From: CAYVKM01 sp964452045
GTDB taxonomy: Bacteria > Calditrichota > Calditrichia > RBG-13-44-9
Direction of reading: 5' to 3'
NCBI GenBank assembly: GCA_964452045.1
Contig: CAYVKM010000088.1
Coordinates: 1 to 15,525, forward strand
Length of the DNA stretch: 15,525 nt
Position numbers and translations under genes: made by a program. Each line of letters opens with the position of its first letter. Positions within the stretch are counted from its first letter, which is position 1. The notes beneath the pieces are model-generated. The model did not search any database. It saw only the letters and a program-made list of their open reading frames with translations, and was not told the DNA's origin. Below are positions 8,407 through 15,525 of the stretch, one piece after another.

Positions 8407-8427
8407 ATTCTGAACTTGTTTCAGAAT
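8407..8427. repeat. REP-like palindrome (ATTCTGAA / TTCAGAAT)
   Basis: ATTCTGAA (8407-8414), loop CTTGT, TTCAGAAT (8420-8427): a perfect 8-bp hairpin preceded by GTC and followed by C. From memory, sequences reading TCATTCTGAACTTGTTTCAG are widespread intergenic repeats in Bacteroidota and other FCB-related genomes. Only one copy is in this window, so the repeat status rests on that recollection and not on the sequence shown here. Confidence 0.55.
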
Positions 8428-8539
8428 CAATGGTAGATAATAGTAATGATAGTGTGATGTATGTGAATTTAATATGAAGAATTCATTTAGTTATTTACAG
8501 TGGAGTTTTAAAAATTATCGAAGATATTAACTAATTAAG

Positions 8540-8547
8540 AAAAGGTG
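8540..8547 (+). promoter_or_regulatory. Shine-Dalgarno site deciding the start of the phosphofructokinase
   Basis: AAAAGGTG lies 6 bases before the ATG at 8554. A GTG at 8545-8547 is in frame upstream but is itself part of this Shine-Dalgarno sequence and has no site of its own, so ATG 8554 is the probable start. The same A-GGTG form precedes pgi (AGAGGTG) and the toroid hydrolase gene (AGAGGTG). Confidence 0.8.
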
Positions 8548-8553
8548 TATAAT

Positions 8554-9753
8554 ATGACGACTTACAAAGGAACAATTGGTATTTTAACCGGCGGTGGTGA
8601 TGTGCCCGGCTTGAATCCCGCCATACGTGCGGTCACCTTCCGGGCTTTGCGGGAAGGCTATCGGGTTTTGGGAATTCGCCGTGGCTGGGCCGGATTAGTT
8701 GATATGATTCCGGATAAGGAAGCGAATAACTCTGCCCATGTGCAGATACTGACCGAGGATATTGTCGACCGGGCCGGACGAACCGGCGGCACTTTTCTTC
8801 ATACCTCCCGCACCCGGCCAAGCCATCTGCCAAAAGGGATTCTCCCGCCTCACATGCGGGATAAGTATACAGATGAAATAAACGATGTAACCGAGGACAT
8901 TCTTAAAAATCTGGAATTTCTGGGAATTGATTTTCTTATTCCGATCGGTGGTGACGATACCTTAAGTTATGCCAAGCACTTGCATGAAAAAGGAGTAAAG
9001 GTCATTGCCATACCCAAGACCATGGACAACGACGTTCCGGGCACTGACTATTGTATCGGATTCAGCACCTGTGTAACCCGGACCATTGAGCTCACGCACA
9101 AACTCCGCACCACTGCCGGTTCACACGAACGTTTACTGGTTATTGAAGTTTTTGGACGGTATGCCGGTTTTACTGCCATGCTTCCTACTATGGCCGGAGC
9201 CGCTGACCGGTGTGTTATTCCCGAATATACTTTCGATATTTCCCGTCTCACCGAATTACTGATTATGGATCGGAATCGTCATCCCAGCAACTATGCGGTA
9301 GTACTCATCTCGGAAGGTGCCAAAATGAAGGACGATGAAGCCATGACCTTTAAAGGACAGGAGCAGGATCAATTCGGCCATCGCAAACTGGGTGGTATCG
9401 GGGATCGGGTAGCCGCTAAAATCAAAGAATTATCTCCCAAGTTTAACAATGGGATTAGGGTAAATGTGGTTAATCAACGTCTGGGTTATCTGGTACGCTG
9501 TGGTGATCCGGATGCACTTGACTCTATTGTACCAATGGCCTTTGGTAATCTTGCCCTGGATCTGATACTGGAAGATTCTCCCAGTCGTTTATTGGGTTTG
9601 CGTAAAGGTCGTTATAGCAGCTTCCCGGTGGATATGCTCACCAGTGAAAAAAAGGTTGTCGATGTGGAAAAATATTATAACACCGATCGGTTAAGACCAA
9701 TTTACAAGACATTTGAAGGCGCACCTTTTCTGATCATGACCAGTGAGATGTAA
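8554..9753 (+). CDS. pfp: 6-phosphofructokinase, probably pyrophosphate-dependent
   Basis: A 399-residue cytoplasmic PFKA-family enzyme phosphorylating fructose 6-phosphate to fructose 1,6-bisphosphate. Numbered from ATG 8554: phosphate-donor loop LTGGGDVPGLN (11-21), GGDDT (132-136), PKTMDND (154-160) with catalytic base D158, EVFGRYAG (198-205) with R202, SEG (253-255), and RLGYLVRCGDPDALD (309-323). In this family an Asp at the fourth position of GGDDT (where ATP enzymes have Gly, GGDGS/T) together with Lys in PKT (Gly in E. coli) marks pyrophosphate use, because the Asp side chain blocks the ATP alpha-phosphate site. Both are present here (D135, K155), so PPi is the predicted donor and the step should be reversible; this is inferred from residues only. 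Some relatives are annotated as ATP-dependent PFK. Start choice is explained at the ribosome-binding site. It appears monocistronic and converges with the GH32 gene. Confidence 0.93.
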   Translation: MTTYKGTIGILTGGGDVPGLNPAIRAVTFRALREGYRVLGIRRGWAGLVDMIPDKEANNSAHVQILTEDIVDRAGRTGGTFLHTSRTRPSHLPKGILPPHMRDKYTDEINDVTEDILKNLEFLGIDFLIPIGGDDTLSYAKHLHEKGVKVIAIPKTMDNDVPGTDYCIGFSTCVTRTIELTHKLRTTAGSHERLLVIEVFGRYAGFTAMLPTMAGAADRCVIPEYTFDISRLTELLIMDRNRHPSNYAVVLISEGAKMKDDEAMTFKGQEQDQFGHRKLGGIGDRVAAKIKELSPKFNNGIRVNVVNQRLGYLVRCGDPDALDSIVPMAFGNLALDLILEDSPSRLLGLRKGRYSSFPVDMLTSEKKVVDVEKYYNTDRLRPIYKTFEGAPFLIMTSEM

Positions 9754-9854
9754 TTGATATATAGATTTTAATCCTAAATTTGTCGGGATAATTTTCCCAT
9801 TCACTTTATTGCTCATAAAATGGCAGTGTAGCCTCTTAATCTTTCCCTAAAAAG

Positions 9855-9866
9855 GTCAAATTTGAC
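9855..9866. repeat. 12-bp perfect palindrome GTCAAATTTGAC between convergent genes
   Basis: GTCAAATTTGAC reads the same on both strands. On the minus strand it is followed directly by CTTTTT, so it may act as a weak terminator about 85 bases past the GH32 stop codon. The usable stem is only about 4-5 bp, so this is tentative. The rest of the convergent spacer (9754-9951) has no convincing terminator for the kinase gene. Confidence 0.35.
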
Positions 9867-9951
9867 GCGTAGACGCCCCTGTGAGGGATTATCTGCAGTT
9901 AGGTATAATCTGGTGGGGGGGACTCTTTTCTCCTCCGATCAATTGAATGTG

Positions 9952-11436
9952 TCAATATGAATCAGACCAAATACTTTTTAATGTAAAAATCTGCAGCGAT
10001 TTTGCTATAACGTTACCGCCGACACTGAATAATCCGATCGTCACTCCCAGTTCTCTGGGAAAAACTAAATCGGTAATTACAACTTCACCATGGTTGGCAA
10101 AAATTTCGATACTGCAACCGTCAACGATAACATGAAGGTTGATGTTCTTTTTTTGTACCATGTTTAATGGAGCATAATGTATTGCAGAGAAATTTTCATT
10201 GAAATCGACTGTACCAGAGTTTCTGCGATCCAAAAAAATCTTTTTATTTATATTGTCATAGCCAATTTTGATCCAATATTTTTTACCCCAAAATATCCGG
10301 ATCCCAAAGTTGGTTGCTGACTCCCTTTTAAATTCTGCAATAATCTCAAAACTTGCCTGATCTAAATGAAGTTTATTTAGCGGATCGAATGCAGGTGAAA
10401 TTAGTAAATCCCGGTAATGCAGATTATCTTGGCGTAATTTTTTAATTTCACTTACAGGTTGTTGAAATAAACGAATTCCATTTTCGGTTTTTATCAGGGA
10501 CAATTTTCGTGGAATAGTCATCTGGCCACGCCAGGGGGAAGTCGGTAAATGATTTGCATACTGCCAATTATTCATCCATGCTATCCAGACTACTCTTTTC
10601 TGGGATTTTGGTAAATTGTTAAAAGTTTGGGCAGCATAGAAATCTTTTCCATAATCCACCCATAAAATTTTATCAGGTGAATTATCATTTAAGAATTCCT
10701 TCCCGTTAAAGTGACCTATAAAATATTGGCTCCCCGAACCTCCTGAAATTGCATTCTCGATGACATCAGTTTTAAGCACCCATTTGGTAGAATCCTTCTC
10801 ATTTTCTACCGGAAGTTCAAATAGATCAGGACATTCCCAGAATTGGGTATCCATCATACCCGCAGATCCAAAATCACTAAGATATTTCCAGTTTTTCAAA
10901 TCGTCCGAGCAATAAAATCTAATAATTTTTCTATCTGCCAGTGATACAACCATTATCCATTTTCTTTCTTTTTCAAACCAGAAAACCTTTGGATCACGAA
11001 AATGTCGTAGTCGCAAATCCAGAACCGGCTTATCCTTGACCCTAGTCCAGGTCAAACCCTCATCATTGCTAAAAGCCAAATTCTGCATTTGATACTGCAG
11101 TTTATTATCATTACCGGTAAAAATTGCAACAAGTGACCCCGTCTTACTTTTCGCCAAACCAGATGTATTTCGTAAATCATGAACAGCTGATCCCGAAAAG
11201 ATCATTATGTCGTCTTCTTCGCGGATAGCAATGGGCAAATGTTTCCAGTGAATCAAATCGGGACTTATCGCATGCCCCCAACTCACATGCCCCCACTCAC
11301 TTCCATAGGGATTATATTGATATAAAAGATGATATTTCCCCTTATAGTATATTAAACCATTGGGATCGTTCATAAAATTTTGTGGTGGGGAGAAATGAAT
11401 TTGTGGACGGAAACATTCCTGGGATGAGAAGCTCAT
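9952..11436 (-). CDS. GH32 fructosidase (levanase/inulinase/sucrose-hydrolase type)
   Basis: A 494-residue glycoside hydrolase of family 32, hydrolysing beta-fructosidic bonds in sucrose, levan or inulin. The five-bladed propeller carries the diagnostic motifs: MNDPNG (22-27, nucleophile D24), FRDP (146-149, transition-state stabiliser D148) and ECPDLF (201-206, acid/base E201). WIAWMNNWQYA (284-294) and PWRGQMTIPRKLSL (301-314) follow, the latter typical of exo-acting levanases/inulinases, then a C-terminal beta-sandwich ending in IEIFANHGEVVITDLVFP. No signal peptide is visible: the protein begins MSFSSQECFRPQIHFSP and an in-frame TAA lies about 21 bases upstream, so either it is cytoplasmic or the export signal is non-classical. 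The ribosome-binding site is weak. It lies 90 bases after the toroid hydrolase gene and is probably last in the same operon. Exact substrate (sucrose, levan or inulin) cannot be read from sequence. Confidence 0.95.
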   Translation of the reverse strand: MSFSSQECFRPQIHFSPPQNFMNDPNGLIYYKGKYHLLYQYNPYGSEWGHVSWGHAISPDLIHWKHLPIAIREEDDIMIFSGSAVHDLRNTSGLAKSKTGSLVAIFTGNDNKLQYQMQNLAFSNDEGLTWTRVKDKPVLDLRLRHFRDPKVFWFEKERKWIMVVSLADRKIIRFYCSDDLKNWKYLSDFGSAGMMDTQFWECPDLFELPVENEKDSTKWVLKTDVIENAISGGSGSQYFIGHFNGKEFLNDNSPDKILWVDYGKDFYAAQTFNNLPKSQKRVVWIAWMNNWQYANHLPTSPWRGQMTIPRKLSLIKTENGIRLFQQPVSEIKKLRQDNLHYRDLLISPAFDPLNKLHLDQASFEIIAEFKRESATNFGIRIFWGKKYWIKIGYDNINKKIFLDRRNSGTVDFNENFSAIHYAPLNMVQKKNINLHVIVDGCSIEIFANHGEVVITDLVFPRELGVTIGLFSVGGNVIAKSLQIFTLKSIWSDSY

Positions 11437-11526
11437 GTTATTTATCGATTTTTCTAGTTAAAATCCCGGCATTGGCCAGGACAACATTCCCAATCCCTAC
11501 TCAAATTGAATATTATAAACTCTGGA

Positions 11527-13716
11527 TCAGAATTGACAATTTATTGTGTTCATTATCCCTGGTAAGACAATTCTAAATATCAATCGATAGGCATTTTCTT
11601 CCCAGACTTCTGTATAATCTTCTATATTTATTTTACCATTTAAGACAACGTTCTTAATTTGTATCGGTGAAATAATAGTTACATTGGTCGGCTGATTTTG
11701 AATGCTTCGCAATTCTATTTGTAGGTTCTTTTCAATAGATGAATAATTCACATCATTTATAAAACAATCCAACTGTGCTGAATAGGGTTGTTCGGGTTTC
11801 CCACGTTCTAATAAAATGATCTTCGCTGGAGAATTAAGAATTGCTGAATTTACTGGTTGGCCATCTACTTGAATTGATTTGAAAAATTGACCTTTGCCCA
11901 CGATCTTGACATTTGTTTTCTCACCAAAAACTATCAAAGGATAATTCACATTTGTAAAATCTTTCGGTAAATTGGCATCAAACCAGATGTTCCATGGATT
12001 CTCCCGTACTCCCATTAATTGATAAAGTGTATAGAGATACCACCCTCCTGCCCATAAAAAAGTAGGTTTGTCTATTTTGCCATAGTCAGGCGAATTGGCA
12101 TCGGCCATTCGATATTCATAAAAAGAGGGATGCCCATTCGGGCTGTTTTTAATCCCTTCCAAAGTAAGGTATTTGGTTAACACATTTTTCGCTTCATTTA
12201 CTTTGCCAATGTTCAGGAGTCCCAGACTATACCATATTGTTCCCTGAGGCCANNNNNNNNNNNNNNNNNNNNNNNNNNNNNNNNNNNNNNNNNNNNNNNN
12301 NNNNNNNNNNNNNNNNNNNNNNNNNNNNNNNNNNNNNNNNNNNNNNNNNNNNGCTTTTATCATTAACAGAGTTATATAGGAACGAGCACCAAATACATGA
12401 CCAATATCCCACCAGTCCGGTTGCGTACCATATAAAAGATCGTCATCGAGTTTATTTCTCATAACCAGGCTTATGCTCTTATGAATAATCGGATAAATGG
12501 ATTCAATGGTTTTGATGTCTCCGCTGTGTTTCAAATAAGAATTGGCCAAAATGATAAACCAGAAGTGATTCCAATTGTCAGATCCGCAATATTCCGTCAT
12601 GAATCTATCATCTTTCCAGTAGTAAGCATGGGGCAAGATGGAATCCGGTTGGGTCAAGGATTTTAAATACAACAAATCGTTCTTCACTCTTTCCAGATCA
12701 AAATATACTGCTCCCAAGTTGGTTAATAATGCATCGTGGGTGAAAAAGAAATTATATTCTGCCGGACAAGGCATCGGTACAAATTTATTATCAAGGTAGT
12801 GAATATTACTGGCCAAAACTGCTTTTGACCAAGACGCAGTCTGTTCAATGATGCTATCTCCGACCGTTATCGGAGAATTTAATAGTGCATAGTTTTCGAC
12901 CTGGTCTTTATATTTTGAAACACTTGTATTCCAATTTGATAAAAATTTACTGACAATATTATCTTCATCATTTTTCGCACAAGACCCGATCAATTGGATA
13001 ATTTTAATTTCTTCTTTTGGCTTTAGTACTTTTGAATAGGCAAATTGAGCAGTGGAGACTTCACCTGTATCTGGTATAGATTGCAGAAATTTATTTGGTA
13101 TTTCCCCTGCATTTGAGATAAAAACAATTGTAGAATCGGTATCTGGATAATCAAAATGACCAGTAAATAAGCCAGTATCTTCTAAATAATTTGATGTTGT
13201 TGGTACCTTAAAAGCGTAAGTTTGACAAGTCCGTAGCACCATTTTGGTGCCTGTATTAATTTTAAATTCCTGTGAATCTTCTGAAATATTCCTTAAAATT
13301 ATGGAATAGACTATTACCGGCACATCATCACAAAAGTCATAACTTATATTTAGATCATAATTTGCAAAGGTATTTTTAAAAGATATAGAATATGGAGTAT
13401 ACCGATAAACAAATCCATTATATCCAATAGAATCGATTTTACCACCATGTTCAATGGAGAGGGAAAAGGGCATTGACTTATTCCGCTTCCAGTAATCCGT
13501 GCTTAAATCAAGACTATTTGCCACAGGATAATAAAAACTGATTCTTGAGGGCAACGGGCGACTATGATGGAACTCAACACCAGCAAATTTACCTCCCACT
13601 TCAATTTGCCCAAATTTTCCATTAAAAAACACCTCCAGATCCTTCCCAAATATGAGAGAGAAACAGCTGAGCAATAAAATTCCCATAAAAATTCTTAATG
13701 AAATGGACCGATTCAT
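11527..13716 (-). CDS. Secreted (alpha/alpha)6-toroid glycoside hydrolase, interrupted by an assembly gap
   Basis: Residues 1-24 are a signal peptide (MNRSISLRIFMGILLLSCFS, likely cut after IFG). About 25-270 is a beta-sandwich with repeated D/N-I-S-Y strands. From about 290 begins an alpha/alpha-toroid region resembling glycogen-debranching-like hydrolases: AEYNFFFTHDALLTNLGAVY (319-338) corresponds in position to the W-F-x-x-x-GRD-A/T region, then ILPHAYYWKDDRF (360-372), GSDNWNHFWFIILANSYLKHSGD (split across 378-400), and TQPDWWDIGHVFGARSYITL (431-450). After the gap come WPQGTIWYSLGLL, FYEYRMAD and TFLWAGGWYLYTLYQLMG, typical of the last toroid helices, then a beta-rich C-terminus. I infer an exo-type glycosidase; no specific GH family or substrate can be named. 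Possible acids include D434 and the Glu of FYEYR. The start has AGAGGTG 6 bases upstream. Unlike its upstream neighbour it has no sorting tail, so it is probably periplasmic or released. Frame is preserved across 100 Ns, the true missing length being unknown. Confidence 0.82.
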   Translation of the reverse strand: MNRSISLRIFMGILLLSCFSLIFGKDLEVFFNGKFGQIEVGGKFAGVEFHHSRPLPSRISFYYPVANSLDLSTDYWKRNKSMPFSLSIEHGGKIDSIGYNGFVYRYTPYSISFKNTFANYDLNISYDFCDDVPVIVYSIILRNISEDSQEFKINTGTKMVLRTCQTYAFKVPTTSNYLEDTGLFTGHFDYPDTDSTIVFISNAGEIPNKFLQSIPDTGEVSTAQFAYSKVLKPKEEIKIIQLIGSCAKNDEDNIVSKFLSNWNTSVSKYKDQVENYALLNSPITVGDSIIEQTASWSKAVLASNIHYLDNKFVPMPCPAEYNFFFTHDALLTNLGAVYFDLERVKNDLLYLKSLTQPDSILPHAYYWKDDRFMTEYCGSDNWNHFWFIILANSYLKHSGDIKTIESIYPIIHKSISLVMRNKLDDDLLYGTQPDWWDIGHVFGARSYITLLMIKXXXXXXXXXXXXXXXXXXXXXXXXXXXXXXXXXXWPQGTIWYSLGLLNIGKVNEAKNVLTKYLTLEGIKNSPNGHPSFYEYRMADANSPDYGKIDKPTFLWAGGWYLYTLYQLMGVRENPWNIWFDANLPKDFTNVNYPLIVFGEKTNVKIVGKGQFFKSIQVDGQPVNSAILNSPAKIILLERGKPEQPYSAQLDCFINDVNYSSIEKNLQIELRSIQNQPTNVTIISPIQIKNVVLNGKINIEDYTEVWEENAYRLIFRIVLPGIMNTINCQF
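12253..12352. other. Assembly gap (100 Ns) inside the toroid hydrolase gene
   Basis: Exactly 100 Ns, a conventional scaffold placeholder, so the true length is not known. The flanks read in one frame: on the minus strand the last bases before the gap complete GC-N (an alanine whatever the third base), and TGG of WPQG follows directly. If the gene is intact the real gap must be 1 modulo 3 in length. ORFs that read through the Ns on other frames are artefacts. Confidence 0.97.
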
Positions 13717-13722
13717 TTTTAC

Positions 13723-13739
13723 ACCTCTTTAATTGAGGT
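13723..13739 (-). promoter_or_regulatory. Hairpin that could mask the Shine-Dalgarno site of the toroid hydrolase gene
   Basis: On the minus strand ACCTC-AATTAAA-GAGGT forms a 5-bp stem whose 3' arm is the core of the AGAGGTG Shine-Dalgarno sequence for the ATG at 13716. It lies in the 46-base spacer after the LamG protein gene. Pairing would hide the ribosome-binding site, possibly tuning translation. The stem is short, so the effect is uncertain. Confidence 0.4.
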
Positions 13740-13762
13740 TTAATAAATCTTATCAGATATAA

Positions 13763-15525
13763 TTATTTTAGTAGAATCATTTTTTTGGTGCTTAAGAAAT
13801 CTCCTGCTTCCAAGTGATAGAAGTAAATTCCGCTGGCTAATCCAGATGCATTCCAGCTGACCTCATGAATACCTTGGAGATAAGTTTTATCCATCAGGGT
13901 GGATATTTTTCTTCCATTCACATCAAATATTATTAATTTGACATGCGTTTTAGCGGGAATGGCAAATTGAATAGTCGTAGAGGGATTAAATGGATTAGGA
14001 TAATTTTGGTCGAGTCTAAAAGTATAGGGCAAATTTAACGAATTTCTATCCTTGATATCACTGCTGCCGCTGGCCAAATGTTCTATCTCTTCCACCGATA
14101 GGCCATAATTGAATATTCGAATATCATCAATAATGCCTTTAAAATTGTAACTACTATTATTTGGTAACATTTGACCAATCGTCAGGTCAATTGTTGTCGT
14201 CAGGATGGAGCCGGACCAGGGAGAAAAATTATCCAATTCGCCATCAATATAGATTTCAAAATCAGAACCATCATAGAATACGGTATAGTTATGCCAGTTA
14301 TTTACGGTCAATTGCGTTTCTGTGTCGAGGTCAATTATGCCAGTATTGCATTTAATAGTCCATCTTAATTTCTGATCGGATATAATTGATACTTTCCATC
14401 GGTTTTCCCAACTGCCATGAGATATGGGAAATGCTTCTCTGGGGTATAATTCGCCGATGTTCATCCAAAAATTCACTGTCATTGAATGCTGAAAATTCAG
14501 ACTGTCATGATTTGGAATACGGATGTAATCATTTAATCCGTCAAAATAATAAGCACTATTCGGATTACCGAAACGATCCGCTATCAACACTGCACCAGAG
14601 ACCGTACCATTATGACCATTACCGGTTTCATCATTTGCATTGCCATTAAAGGGATAAAATGCAACCAGGTCACCGGTCTGCACGATAGAAAATTCTCTTA
14701 CTTCAATACCGATACTATCTATTACCTCTCCCCCATTCCCGTCTGCTACCTGACATGAAATAAAATAATTTCCGGGATTGGTTGGCGCTGTCCAGGTAGT
14801 GGTAGCGCCACTGTCCGATAGTACACCGGTACTGGCTGACCAGATATAAATTAATGAATCTCCATCCGGGTCGGATGCCTGACATGAGAGATGGGAAGTA
14901 GCTCCAAGATCAATTTTTCTGGGGGAAGCGGATAGATTTTCGATAACAGGATCATTATTGATTTCCTCCACCACTTCAATTGCAACTGTCTCACTATCCA
15001 ATCCGCCATGATTATCATCAACGATACAAAGGATATTGTAAATTCCTGGAATATTGGGGGCTGTCCAGATAATATCTGAACCCAAACCAGATACCGTACC
15101 ACCGTCAGATGACCATGAATAAGTCAAAGTGTCACCATCCCGATCAGTTGCAGTACAATAGACTGTGGGAGTTTGTCCGAGCAGGACGAGTTCCGGTAAA
15201 CCGGAAAGACTTTTAATTCTGGGGGGATAATTTAGCACTGGTTGTCCGGAATGATAATCGACTATTATGCCATCAATTAGCATCTTATTGAGATTGAAAG
15301 TAATGTTTCCTCCGGCCGGAGTTATCACGATTACCGCGGCTTGATCTGCGTTAATTAAAAAAGAAACAAGGCCAGAAACATTGGTTAGAATAAAATTATT
15401 GGAGACTGCATCGTAGATATCAGAATTACCAACTCCGATATCAAGAGAAATTAATGTATCACTATTGAAAGGATTGTATATCAAATATGTCGGATAAGCC
15501 GGATCATGATAATAATCTGTTTTCA
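13763..15525 (-). CDS. Exported multidomain carbohydrate-active/adhesin-like protein with Ig/PKD, LamG and sorting tail; N-terminus beyond window
   Basis: The frame is open to the right edge: 13 more residues (KTDYYHDPAYPTY) precede the TTG at 15484, so that codon is internal and the gene is 5'-truncated (586 visible residues). Visible order: about 1-95, an all-beta segment (YLIYNPFNSDTLISLDIG, then DIYDAVSNNFILTNVSG, VIVITPAGG) that looks like the C-terminal beta domain of a hydrolase; about 100-185 and 191-276, two PKD/Ig-like repeats sharing D-x-DGD-x-L-x-Y-x-W-S and W-T-A-P-x-x-P-G-x-Y; about 285-485, a LamG/concanavalin jelly-roll (AFYPFNGNANDETGNGHNG, YYFDGLNDYIRIPN, GIIDDIRIFNYGLS); about 498-586, the sorting tail with QNYPNPFNPSTTIQFAIP, ASGIYFYHLEAG and terminal STKKMILLK. 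By family knowledge such proteins are surface-anchored or secreted through a type IX-like system. Whether an enzyme domain lies upstream cannot be seen. It is first visible gene of the putative right-hand operon. Confidence 0.88.
   Translation of the reverse strand, partial: KTDYYHDPAYPTYLIYNPFNSDTLISLDIGVGNSDIYDAVSNNFILTNVSGLVSFLINADQAAVIVITPAGGNITFNLNKMLIDGIIVDYHSGQPVLNYPPRIKSLSGLPELVLLGQTPTVYCTATDRDGDTLTYSWSSDGGTVSGLGSDIIWTAPNIPGIYNILCIVDDNHGGLDSETVAIEVVEEINNDPVIENLSASPRKIDLGATSHLSCQASDPDGDSLIYIWSASTGVLSDSGATTTWTAPTNPGNYFISCQVADGNGGEVIDSIGIEVREFSIVQTGDLVAFYPFNGNANDETGNGHNGTVSGAVLIADRFGNPNSAYYFDGLNDYIRIPNHDSLNFQHSMTVNFWMNIGELYPREAFPISHGSWENRWKVSIISDQKLRWTIKCNTGIIDLDTETQLTVNNWHNYTVFYDGSDFEIYIDGELDNFSPWSGSILTTTIDLTIGQMLPNNSSYNFKGIIDDIRIFNYGLSVEEIEHLASGSSDIKDRNSLNLPYTFRLDQNYPNPFNPSTTIQFAIPAKTHVKLIIFDVNGRKISTLMDKTYLQGIHEVSWNASGLASGIYFYHLEAGDFLSTKKMILLK

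Larger units (their letters stand above)
8163..8553. other. Intergenic region between the Asp-box protein gene and the phosphofructokinase gene
   Basis: About 390 AT-rich bases without a gene. In order it holds a terminator (8226-8260), a short dyad GAAATAT-TG-ATATTTC (8329-8344), a REP-like palindrome (8407-8427) and the ribosome-binding site of the kinase gene (8540-8547). The promoter of the kinase gene must lie between about 8260 and 8540; no clear boxes were recognised. Confidence 0.6.

Noticed and set aside
8545..8547. GTG start for the phosphofructokinase
   Set aside because: The GTG is part of the Shine-Dalgarno sequence AAAAGGTG; the ATG at 8554 has correct spacing.
2382..9753. A glycolysis operon linking pgi and the PFK gene
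   Set aside because: They lie on opposite strands, about 4.4 kb apart, separated by terminators and an unrelated gene.
12227..12464. ORFs on both strands reading through the N run
   Set aside because: They exist only because Ns are read as non-stop; they are artefacts of the assembly gap.
15482..15484. TTG start for the LamG protein
   Set aside because: The reading frame continues upstream to the window edge with protein-like sequence (KTDYYHDPAYPTY), no Shine-Dalgarno site and no signal peptide, so the codon is internal.
1..15525. CRISPR array, tRNA, rRNA, insertion sequence or prophage
   Set aside because: No regularly spaced direct repeats, tRNA-like cloverleaf, transposase ORF, terminal inverted repeats or phage gene was seen.

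Overview
The window looks like chromosomal DNA of an uncultured bacterium from the FCB supergroup (Calditrichota, KSB1, Marinimicrobia or Ignavibacteria-like). This rests on two secreted proteins that end in the 'QNYPNPFNP-T-T-I' C-terminal domain with a terminal KKM-LLK or RKMMILK, which is the Por/type IX-like sorting and FlgD-Ig style tail common in those lineages. A run of exactly 100 Ns and both truncated ends suggest a scaffold from a metagenome or draft genome. No phage, transposon, CRISPR, tRNA or rRNA is visible.

Left part (1-4547), all on the minus strand: the 5' end of an rqcH/NFACT-family ribosome-quality-control gene running off the left edge; a GAF + SpoIIE/PP2C-type phosphatase (RsbU-like signalling protein); a stand-alone glucose-6-phosphate isomerase of the kind usually fused to transaldolase; and a 79-residue orphan protein with a strong ribosome-binding site and its own terminator. 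Non-coding stretches between them carry several inverted repeats.

Middle (4848-9753), plus strand: a 1104-residue exported double beta-propeller protein with twelve Asp-box (BNR) motifs and a sorting tail, a clear intrinsic terminator, a REP-like palindrome, then a phosphofructokinase with the residues of the pyrophosphate-dependent type. The isomerase and this kinase are consecutive glycolytic steps but lie on opposite strands on either side of the exported protein, so they are not one operon.

Right part (9952-15525), minus strand, transcribed right to left: the C-terminal part of a large exported protein (two Ig/PKD-like domains, a LamG jelly-roll, a sorting tail), a secreted (alpha/alpha)6-toroid glycoside hydrolase interrupted by the assembly gap, and a GH32 fructosidase without a visible signal peptide. 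Spacings of 46 and 90 bases suggest one carbohydrate-degradation operon: surface binding and cleavage, then hydrolysis of beta-fructoside or sucrose-like sugars that would feed the PGI/PFK steps encoded nearby. The substrate is inferred only from GH32.

I do not see a clearly novel system. The points most worth a second look are the partly unseen carbohydrate operon, the PPi-type PFK signature, the Asp-box protein, the possible Shine-Dalgarno-masking hairpin before the toroid hydrolase, and the REP-like palindrome.
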